Part shown: piece by piece, positions 1 through 6,101 of the stretch
Numbering within the stretch: position 1 is the first letter of the stretch
Layout of the letters: each line of letters opens with the position of its first letter
Origin: Campylobacteraceae bacterium
Lineage (GTDB): Bacteria; Campylobacterota; Campylobacteria; Campylobacterales; JALSKU01
DNA: 6,101 nt
Direction: 5' to 3'
Assembly: GCA_015488975.1 (NCBI GenBank)
Contig: WFMT01000211.1
Location: forward strand, 1-6,101
Made by a program: the position numbers and the translations under genes
Notes under the pieces: model-generated
What the model was told of the DNA's origin: nothing
The model's input: only the letters and a program-made list of their open reading frames with translations
Database searches by the model: none

Positions 1-1174
1 CTTTTAACCCACCAATGCCATGCACTATAGAAATGACACCGTATCTTGCCGCTATCATTTGATTTAATCCGCAAGGCTCAAAAAGTGAAGGCATTACTAA
101 AAAATTTGCCGAGGCATACATCTTGTGAGACATACTCTCATCATAACCTTTTATAAAGTGGATATTTTCATATTTTTTTGATAAAAGCATAAGATTTACT
201 TCATATTTCTTTTCGCCTTCACCTAAAATAACAAATTCAAATTTCATTTTGGAGATATCTTTTAAAAGATCGATTATCAAAGAGATACCTTTTTGCTCAA
301 CCAATCTGCCTATAAATATAAAAAGAGGTCTTTTACTATTTTTAATACTAAGACTTTCATAAAAAAGATTTCTATTTTTTTCCTTTTTATTTAAAGTTTT
401 TACATCATAATTCTCTTTTATAGATTTATCATTTTTAGGATTAAAATATTCTGTATCGATACCGTTTAATATTCCCTCAAGTTTATATTTATATTTACTT
501 AAAAAACCATCAAGTCCACAGCCATACTCTTTTGTCTGAATCTCTTTTGCATAAGTAGGACTGACAGTTGTTATCCTGTCACTATAAGCTATCCCTGCTT
601 TTAAAAGATTGACTTTGCCATAAAATTCAAATGATTCTTGATTAAAATATTTTTTAGGTATTTCTAAAATACTTAAAATATCTTGTTCAAAAACTCCTTG
701 ATATGCGAGATTATGGATAGTAAATATAGATTTTACCGCTGATTTTTTTTCTTTTAAGATAAAAGCCACCAAAGCTGTATGCCAATCATTTAAATGAGCA
801 ATATCTACTTTTAAAAGCTCTGCCACTTTTGAAACGGCATAAGAAAAAATCCCAAATCTAAGAGAATCGTTTTTATATCCGTAAAGAGTGTCAACTTCGC
901 ATAAAATATCATTATAAACAAACAAAGTGTCAATCTTTTTATCAGTATGTCTGAAAAGCTCAATTTCATAAAAATTATCTCCAAAAGTTAAGATAAATTT
1001 TTTACCAAAAGGCATAATGTCAAATTTATCTTTATCAATAAACTTATACATTGGAGTTATATTAATAATTTCACATATTTTATTGAGCTCAAGTGGTAAA
1101 GAGTGAGCCACATCAGCCAATCCTCCACTTTTTGAGTATGGAAAGACTTCGCTTGAGGCAAACAAAACTCTCAT
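1..1174 (-). CDS. glgA: Glycogen synthase GlgA, GT5 family (3' end outside window)
   Basis: Transfers glucosyl units from ADP- or UDP-glucose to the non-reducing end of an alpha-1,4-glucan; cytoplasmic. Only the first 391 codons are visible; the family is usually about 480 residues, so roughly the last 90 lie beyond the left edge. The N terminus MRVLFASSEVFPYSKSGGL carries the GT5 K-x-G-G-L donor loop with Lys15. A HLNDWH segment lies at 127-132. FIGRLVEQKG gives the conserved Arg290 and Lys295 phosphate-binding pair, and PSLFEPCGLNQ gives the catalytic-region Glu366. The last visible residues GIGGLK match the family's TGGL loop. The reading frame is uninterrupted. The ATG overlaps the stop of the GalT-like gene by 4 bp (ATGA), and no good Shine-Dalgarno lies before it, which suggests translational coupling. 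Donor preference (ADP- versus UDP-glucose) cannot be read from the sequence. Family call is firm. Confidence 0.94.
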   Translation of the reverse strand, partial: MRVLFASSEVFPYSKSGGLADVAHSLPLELNKICEIINITPMYKFIDKDKFDIMPFGKKFILTFGDNFYEIELFRHTDKKIDTLFVYNDILCEVDTLYGYKNDSLRFGIFSYAVSKVAELLKVDIAHLNDWHTALVAFILKEKKSAVKSIFTIHNLAYQGVFEQDILSILEIPKKYFNQESFEFYGKVNLLKAGIAYSDRITTVSPTYAKEIQTKEYGCGLDGFLSKYKYKLEGILNGIDTEYFNPKNDKSIKENYDVKTLNKKEKNRNLFYESLSIKNSKRPLFIFIGRLVEQKGISLIIDLLKDISKMKFEFVILGEGEKKYEVNLMLLSKKYENIHFIKGYDESMSHKMYASANFLVMPSLFEPCGLNQMIAARYGVISIVHGIGGLK

Positions 1175-2187
1175 ATAACTGTGCTTTTAAGAAGCTCTGC
1201 CGCATTTTCAGGAGATAGTGGGTTTATATGTATCTTGCTTTGAAGCTCAAATCCTCCTATCTTATAAATTCTTGGAATTATCCTTATGTAAAAACGGTAA
1301 AATTCATCAATTTCATCAAAAAATTCTTCTGTTTCATAACTTTTTTGCATCGGAGGGTTTTGAATATACAAATTATAATCAAAATTTCCTATTTGAACTT
1401 TCAATTTTGACAAACTATCTTTTAATAATTCTGATATTTCATCCAAAAGTTTTTTATCTAAAGCATCTACTGAACTTATTTTTACTTTTGGCATTATCAT
1501 GACTTCAAAAGAAAAAGCACTGGCATAAGGACAAAAAGATATAAAGTTTGCACTCTCGTTTATAACTCTTTTATTTTGCTCCAATTCATAATCTACGATA
1601 TCTTTAAAAATACTTCTACCGTGAGTTTTATAATGGTTAAAATAATATTTTAGATTTGATAATTCATTTTTTGGGATTAGAGGCATCGCTATTAGCTGGG
1701 TATGAACATGGGGGAGTGTCGCACCTGAGTTTTGGCCTTGATTTTTAAAAATACAAAAGTAAGTCAACCTTATATCTTTTTTCAAATCTTCAACTCTAAG
1801 CTTGATGACATTTAGCCAATCCTTCATCTGTAAAGTCGATAAATCTTCAAAACAAACTATATGTTTTGGTGTATCTATGATAATTTCATGAGCACCAAAG
1901 CCATCTCTTTTTTCATAAATACCGTCAATATTTGATATATCAGTTGCTTCTATCTGAACTGCTTTGTAGAGATTTGGCACAACCCTGACATCCCAAGAAG
2001 AGCTGTTTTTGGCTTTTAAAGAAAATATTTCAGGCGGAGTCATATCCTCATGTCCACTACAAAATGGGCAAAGAGTTTTTTCATCACTTTTTTTATCAAT
2101 CTCTTGAAAAAGATTGGGTCTTGTTAGCCTGTTTGGTGCTATTATCACTTGTTCGTTATTTAATAAATCGTATCTAAACTCAGACAT
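1171..2187 (-). CDS. galT: GalT-like nucleotidyltransferase (galactose-1-phosphate uridylyltransferase family, HIT superfamily)
   Basis: The family swaps a nucleotidyl group between a sugar-1-phosphate and a nucleotide sugar through a nucleotidyl-histidine intermediate. With the ATG at 2187 the protein has 338 residues, normal for the family. Seen: CPFC zinc-ligand pair (Cys40, Cys43), FGAHEIIID with probable ligand His100, active-site SGATLPHVHTQ with His160 and probable nucleophile His162, and a C-terminal IIPRIYKIGGFEL...INPLSPENAAELL block. The start is set by AAAGG six bases before ATG 2187; an in-frame TTG at 2193 directly abuts that AAAGG and is unlikely. It overlaps the upstream GH57 gene by 8 bp and glgA by 4 bp. 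Odd points: the usual H-P-H-P-H-x-Q reads P-H-V-H-T-Q, and the common C-terminal WHIEI reads FYIRI (299-303), losing its histidine. No galK or galE is visible. A glucose-1-phosphate-specific activity such as ADP-glucose phosphorylase is a real alternative. Confidence 0.85.
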   Translation of the reverse strand: MSEFRYDLLNNEQVIIAPNRLTRPNLFQEIDKKSDEKTLCPFCSGHEDMTPPEIFSLKAKNSSSWDVRVVPNLYKAVQIEATDISNIDGIYEKRDGFGAHEIIIDTPKHIVCFEDLSTLQMKDWLNVIKLRVEDLKKDIRLTYFCIFKNQGQNSGATLPHVHTQLIAMPLIPKNELSNLKYYFNHYKTHGRSIFKDIVDYELEQNKRVINESANFISFCPYASAFSFEVMIMPKVKISSVDALDKKLLDEISELLKDSLSKLKVQIGNFDYNLYIQNPPMQKSYETEEFFDEIDEFYRFYIRIIPRIYKIGGFELQSKIHINPLSPENAAELLKSTVI

Positions 2188-4216
2188 TTTCAACCTTTAA
2201 TGCACCATTGACTTCAAAATTTCTACAAAAAGGAAAAATGAGTGCAAAGCTCACTCCCTGAGCCATAAGCTCAAATCCTTTTTCACTTTGAGAGACGGTA
2301 TTTAGTGGAGTCATCAATAGTTTAAAAGGTAAATTTAAAGAAAATGATAACTTTTTTTTCGTATATTTATCAATCAAAAAAAATTCTTTTATATTTTCAA
2401 ATTTTATATCATCTAATAAAGAAATATCATCATAAAATACATTTTTCAAATCGGCAAAATGAAGATTAAATTCCAAAGCGTAAAGATACTCTTTTTCACT
2501 TTTTGAATTTATTTTTATATCAAATGCAATTCCCTCTTTTAAAAATTGATATTTTTTTGTAATAATCGTATCATACTTTTCATCAAAATATATCCCACCT
2601 TCTCTTTTAAATACAATCTTGTTTTTATCTTTTATCAGCTCAAACGGTTGATTTGCAAAATCTCCATATTCCCAAAAGGAGCATCTTTTAAAATTTTCCA
2701 TGGTAAAAGTTTCATTACTTATATGATCAATAAAAGAATTTTTAATATACCAGTCAAAACTAAGAGCATCTTTTATCTCTTTATCTACCTCTATTTCTTT
2801 ATTATGGATAGTTTCAATTTCATCTTTTGATTTCTTTATTTTTGAAGTCTTTTGTTTTTCTATCATTTTTTGATGATAAGACTCTTCTCTTCTTGTTAAA
2901 GTATTTTGATAGTTAAACTTTTTATCTCTTTGTAAAAATTCTACCATTTGTCCGCCATAATGGCTATCAAATCTTATTATAAAGTTATTTTTTATGATTT
3001 TTACTTCGTCATATCCATTCATATCTATATCATTTATCTCTATAGCTTCTTTCTTTTTATATCTTATATTTTCACATTCACATAAATAAGAGTAAGCATT
3101 ATCTCTTAAATTTGGCAGATACAAACCCCCAAAAACTCCATGCCAAAAAACATCATTTGTCTGAAGTTTATAAAGCGAGTCTAAAAACTTTTTATTTTTT
3201 ACCTTGTTTTTTGAAACTTCCAGCATCCTTTTATGAAGCCTGTTTGATTCATCATACTTAACAAAAAAATTTTTCCAAGTTCCGCCTTTTACAAACTTAT
3301 CCGTATCATCACCATAAACTTCTTTGGTTTTAGCTTGTATCTTTTCAAGAATTATCGCATCTTTTGCTCTTAAACTCCATTCACCCATCTCATAATATGA
3401 AACATTTTGCAAGTATGCAATACCTTTTGCTTTTTGCTTTTGATAATACTCATTAAAATGCATACATTCTATGGATTTATCTTTTAAAACAGTCGTAAAA
3501 AACTCTTCAAGCCATCCTTTTTCATATACCCATTCATAAGTTCCAGGCCACAAGCCAAACTTTTCCGCATCATCAAAGATAATTGCCGCACTTTGTTTTG
3601 TTTTATATAACTCTTTTATATCCTGTATAACTTCTTTTACATTTTTAAAAGGGATTGCATATCTTAATTTTTTACTTATAGGAAAAAGAGCTAGTTTCTT
3701 AGCATCGTTTTCGCTAAAATAGTATCCATCCAAATTTTTACTGTCAAACCCACTAGCACAAAAATGATAATCATCAACCATCGCATACGAAACTTTGCAT
3801 GCAACAAAATCATTTATAAGCGAATCCTCCCAAACTCGCTCAGTAAGCCATGCTCCTTTTGGTATTTTTGAAAATTCTTTTTTTATATATTTATTTAATT
3901 TTTCTATTTGAGAAATTCTATCAATACTTGGTATAGAGCTTAAAACAGGCTCATAAAATCCTGCTGTAAAAAACTCAATAGTGCCATAATCACTTAATTT
4001 TTTTATATTTAAAAATACTTCGATATAATTTTTCTTTATATAGTCCAAAAGCCAACCACTACAATGAAGTGCTATTTTAAATTCTGGAAATTTTTTTAAA
4101 ACTTCAAAAAAAGGCTTATAACATTTCTCAACAGCTTCATCAACAGCCTCCTTAAAATTATCCACAGGTTGGTGCATGTGAATTCCAAAAAGAAATTTTA
4201 CCTTCTTATTTTGCAT
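2180..4216 (-). CDS. GH57 4-alpha-glucanotransferase / alpha-amylase (AmyA type)
   Basis: Retaining GH57 enzyme that cleaves alpha-1,4-glucosidic bonds and, in the closest characterised type (Thermococcus litoralis glucanotransferase), transfers the cut maltodextrin to another glucan. The 678 residues match the usual 650-690. Seen in order: HMHQP (13-17), GFYEP (86-90), WLTERVWE with nucleophile Glu126, IIFDDAEKFGLWPG with acid/base Asp215 or Asp216 (Asp216 more likely), MGEWSLRA (277-284), then the helical-domain signature FWHGVFGGLYLPNLR (357-371). A C-terminal beta-sandwich domain follows from about residue 390 and includes LTRREESYHQK (440-450). No signal peptide is seen (the N terminus MQNKKVKFLFGIHMHQP enters the barrel directly), so it is cytoplasmic. 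Start ATG 4216 has AAGGA six bases upstream. It follows the other GH57 gene after 12 bp and overlaps galT by 8 bp. Transferase versus hydrolase cannot be decided from motifs. Confidence 0.91.
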   Translation of the reverse strand: MQNKKVKFLFGIHMHQPVDNFKEAVDEAVEKCYKPFFEVLKKFPEFKIALHCSGWLLDYIKKNYIEVFLNIKKLSDYGTIEFFTAGFYEPVLSSIPSIDRISQIEKLNKYIKKEFSKIPKGAWLTERVWEDSLINDFVACKVSYAMVDDYHFCASGFDSKNLDGYYFSENDAKKLALFPISKKLRYAIPFKNVKEVIQDIKELYKTKQSAAIIFDDAEKFGLWPGTYEWVYEKGWLEEFFTTVLKDKSIECMHFNEYYQKQKAKGIAYLQNVSYYEMGEWSLRAKDAIILEKIQAKTKEVYGDDTDKFVKGGTWKNFFVKYDESNRLHKRMLEVSKNKVKNKKFLDSLYKLQTNDVFWHGVFGGLYLPNLRDNAYSYLCECENIRYKKKEAIEINDIDMNGYDEVKIIKNNFIIRFDSHYGGQMVEFLQRDKKFNYQNTLTRREESYHQKMIEKQKTSKIKKSKDEIETIHNKEIEVDKEIKDALSFDWYIKNSFIDHISNETFTMENFKRCSFWEYGDFANQPFELIKDKNKIVFKREGGIYFDEKYDTIITKKYQFLKEGIAFDIKINSKSEKEYLYALEFNLHFADLKNVFYDDISLLDDIKFENIKEFFLIDKYTKKKLSFSLNLPFKLLMTPLNTVSQSEKGFELMAQGVSFALIFPFCRNFEVNGALKVENV
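2194..2198 (-). promoter_or_regulatory. Ribosome binding site that decides the galT start
   Basis: AAAGG on the minus strand lies inside the end of the GH57 gene. It is six bases before ATG 2187 but zero bases before the in-frame TTG 2193. Normal spacing therefore favours the ATG and gives a 338-residue protein starting MSEFRYDLL. Confidence 0.75.
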
Positions 4217-4222
4217 TTATCA

Positions 4223-4227
4223 TCCTT
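4223..4227 (-). promoter_or_regulatory. Ribosome binding site of the GH57 glucanotransferase gene
   Basis: AAGGA on the minus strand, six bases before ATG 4216, lies in the 12-bp gap after the TAA of the upstream GH57 gene. It supports ATG 4216 as the start and independent re-initiation on one transcript. Confidence 0.75.
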
Positions 4228-4228
4228 G

Positions 4229-6101
4229 TTATAAAAACCAATTTTTCTCAAATTCTTCATTACAAACTTCTATATCACCAAAGATAGGCACAAATTCACT
4301 ATTTGATTTTTTATCAGTGATTTCTATTTGAAGATTGATTTTCTTTATATTTTTACATATTTTTTTATTTATTGATAATTCCAATATATCTTTGATTGCC
4401 AGTTTTACTCCATTTTGTTCATATTTTTTCATAATCGGAAGTGTTATTATATTCTTCAACTCTTTTAAATGAATTTTTATCTCTTTATACTCTTTAAAAA
4501 GTTTTTTATTATCCGCATCAAGGCGTATATATATAAAATTTTCATCTTCACCATAATAAAGCTGCTGGACAATACCTCTGCTTGTATCCATAGTCGAATA
4601 TGCCTTGCTCTCATCCACCAGACCAGACCCCAGCCATTCATAAAATGAATCTTTTTTGCCATTTACATTAGCTGTTATATTAAACTGCGGTTTCGTTTGT
4701 GATAGTTTAGCTTCTCTCTCTTTGGATATAGGTAACATTAAATTTGATGGTATTTTCATATTTGCAAGCTTGTATATATCTTGCAAATGAGATCTAAAAA
4801 GCAAATCAAACTCTTCTAAAAAATCGCTAAAATGATCATCTCCGTACCACCAAAACCAATCTGAACATTCACTTGCTAAAAAATGTTTTTCTACTAATTT
4901 GCTAGTTTTTTCATCAAATATGCACTCTTTTGTATCCCTTTTGGTTTGATATATAAGCTCCCAAGCTCTATTTTTTTCATTATGTCCCACCCAAGTATCA
5001 AAAGTACCGTATATCCAACTTCCCGGATGTAAAGTCGCTAATTTGTTTTTTTTAAAATTATTTATTTCATCAAAATTTTTTGTTTGTATATTTTTCTCAT
5101 TTGAAAGTTTTTCATACAATTTCATGAAAAAATCCATCGCATTGTTTTGATAAAATTCCCATGCATTTTCGCCATCAACTATCACAAAAACAGTTCCATC
5201 TTCTTTCTTAGAGTTTATATTATTTATTTTTTGAACAAAATCATTTACCGCGTCATTTGCTTTTTTATATCTGTATGAAAAACCTATCAAATCACTTAGA
5301 AAATGATCTCTAAAAGCTATTAGAACATCACTATATTCAAATAATTCATATATCAAATCTTTTTGATTATTTTTTAAAGTTTTAAAAAGTATCGCTTCAT
5401 CGGTTGCTACCCATTTGATACCTTTTCTTTTATACAATTCTAAACTCTTTTCATCCACCGCACCCTCAGCCGGCCAAAAACCATTTGGATTTACGCCAAA
5501 TACTTCTTTGTATAATTTAATAGAAAAATCAACCTGTTTTAAAGCATCATCTTCCAAAGAAAAATACTCTTTTGGTAAAGTAGTATCAGGGTTTGAAATC
5601 TTTGCATTATTCATATCCAAAAGAAGTGGGAGTATCGGATGGTTTAAAGGTGTGGTTGAAAGCGAAATCTGTCCTTTTTTTAAAAGTTTTGCATAAAAAG
5701 GAAGAATTTTAGGGATAAATTTCAAGAGTGTATCTAAAAGATTTGCTTTATCAAGAGCATCGTATCCCTTTTTTTTATCTATTAAATTCTTAATTATACT
5801 ATCGTTTTGTCTTAAAAAATTTCCACACCATGAAAGCATAAATAAAACTTCAAACTCTATTAATTCATTATCATTATAATTATCTTTGTAAAACAATTCT
5901 GCAAACCTTGGAAAACTTGATACCATAGTGTCAAATTGGGAGGATTTGCATATCTTTATAAGTGATTTTCTATCAACCTTTGTTAACTCTTTTGGATCTT
6001 TTATCCAAGAAAGTAAAAACTTATCTTTTTTATATCCATTTTTTTCATACACTTGAATTTGTTGTATCAAAGGAGGCGTGAGATTGAAAGTTGCTTTTAG
6101 A
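4229..6101 (-). CDS. GH57 amylopullulanase/alpha-amylase-type glycoside hydrolase (5' end outside window)
   Basis: Retaining GH57 hydrolase of alpha-1,4 and possibly alpha-1,6 linkages in glycogen-type glucans. The frame stays open to the right edge, giving 623 visible codons (Leu1 at 6098-6100). The first visible residues LKATFNLTPPL are typical internal GH57 sequence, so the in-frame TTG at 6070 is Leu11, not a start. Roughly 50-70 N-terminal residues, including the HQP motif, lie outside. Seen: STTPLNHPILPLL (148-160), GFWPAEGAVDE with nucleophile Glu212, KWVATDE (229-235), VFVIVDGENAWE with acid/base Asp309, LHPGSWIYGTFDTWVGH (357-373), and SDWFWWYGDDH (413-423). A C-terminal beta-rich domain starts near FYEWLG (486). 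The motif set differs from that of the downstream GH57 gene, so the two are different subfamilies and not a recent duplication. The gene ends WFL-TAA, 12 bp before its neighbour. Linkage specificity and signal peptide cannot be judged here. Confidence 0.9.
   Translation of the reverse strand, partial: LKATFNLTPPLIQQIQVYEKNGYKKDKFLLSWIKDPKELTKVDRKSLIKICKSSQFDTMVSSFPRFAELFYKDNYNDNELIEFEVLFMLSWCGNFLRQNDSIIKNLIDKKKGYDALDKANLLDTLLKFIPKILPFYAKLLKKGQISLSTTPLNHPILPLLLDMNNAKISNPDTTLPKEYFSLEDDALKQVDFSIKLYKEVFGVNPNGFWPAEGAVDEKSLELYKRKGIKWVATDEAILFKTLKNNQKDLIYELFEYSDVLIAFRDHFLSDLIGFSYRYKKANDAVNDFVQKINNINSKKEDGTVFVIVDGENAWEFYQNNAMDFFMKLYEKLSNEKNIQTKNFDEINNFKKNKLATLHPGSWIYGTFDTWVGHNEKNRAWELIYQTKRDTKECIFDEKTSKLVEKHFLASECSDWFWWYGDDHFSDFLEEFDLLFRSHLQDIYKLANMKIPSNLMLPISKEREAKLSQTKPQFNITANVNGKKDSFYEWLGSGLVDESKAYSTMDTSRGIVQQLYYGEDENFIYIRLDADNKKLFKEYKEIKIHLKELKNIITLPIMKKYEQNGVKLAIKDILELSINKKICKNIKKINLQIEITDKKSNSEFVPIFGDIEVCNEEFEKNWFL

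Noticed and set aside
1218..1502. Plus-strand open frames over the GalT-like gene (1218-1502 and 1228-1410)
   Set aside because: They are antisense to a gene with intact motifs. Their products are low-complexity Phe/Leu/Ile-rich sequence expected from reversed AT-rich coding DNA.
2546..2830. Plus-strand 94-codon open frame with hydrophobic, membrane-like sequence
   Set aside because: It is the reverse of the Lys/Glu/Asp-rich C-terminal domain of the GH57 glucanotransferase, which by itself produces Phe/Ile-rich antisense frames.
2770..2900. Highly charged Lys/Glu-rich stretch in the GH57 glucanotransferase that looked like an inserted coiled coil
   Set aside because: The LTRREESYHQK, TIH and SFIDHI landmarks in and around it match the usual C-terminal domain of this GH57 type, so it is a normal part of the protein.
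4477..4662. Minus-strand 61-codon open frame in another frame of the GH57 gene
   Set aside because: It is an out-of-frame shadow within a well-supported coding region and has no sensible start signal.
5415..5696. Plus-strand 93-codon open frame
   Set aside because: It lies antisense to the catalytic core of the amylopullulanase-type GH57 gene, including the codon for its nucleophile, and resembles no family.
6071..6076. AGGAGG on the plus strand near the right edge, resembling a strong Shine-Dalgarno
   Set aside because: It is the complement of two proline codons (TPPL) in the GH57 gene, and no plus-strand gene follows it.

Overview
The window is a single block of four co-directional genes on the minus strand. 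All four belong to alpha-glucan (glycogen/maltodextrin) and sugar-nucleotide metabolism. The DNA is strongly AT-rich, and the proteins are rich in Lys, Ile, Phe and Asn with ordinary numbers of Gln and Cys. This suits a mesophilic or mildly thermophilic low-GC bacterium. The style of the proteins and the company of glgA, a GalT-like gene and GH57 enzymes suggest a chemolithotrophic Campylobacterota (Sulfurimonas-like), with Aquificota as the main alternative. That placement is an inference from composition and gene style, not from a marker gene.

In transcription order (high to low coordinates) the genes are: (1) a GH57 glycoside hydrolase of the amylopullulanase/alpha-amylase type, whose 5' end lies beyond the right edge; (2) a second, different GH57 enzyme of the 4-alpha-glucanotransferase/AmyA type, complete; (3) a galactose-1-phosphate uridylyltransferase-like (GalT-like) nucleotidyltransferase, complete; (4) a GT5 glycogen synthase GlgA, whose 3' end lies beyond the left edge. 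The junctions are a 12-bp gap, then an 8-bp overlap, then a 4-bp ATGA overlap. The four genes are therefore almost certainly one polycistronic, translationally coupled unit, with its promoter to the right and its terminator to the left of this window. There is no intergenic stretch long enough to hold a promoter, an RNA gene or a terminator, and I found no mobile element, repeat array or CRISPR.

Together the genes suggest a storage-glucan cycle. GlgA elongates the glucan from a nucleotide-glucose donor, the glucanotransferase reshuffles linear chains, and the other GH57 enzyme hydrolyses chains or branch points. The GalT-like protein links hexose-1-phosphate to nucleotide sugar. Its active-site and C-terminal motifs differ from textbook GalT and no galK or galE is visible here, so it may be a glucose-1-phosphate/nucleotide-glucose enzyme rather than a Leloir-pathway enzyme. 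No wholly new system is evident; the GalT-like gene is the item most worth following up.
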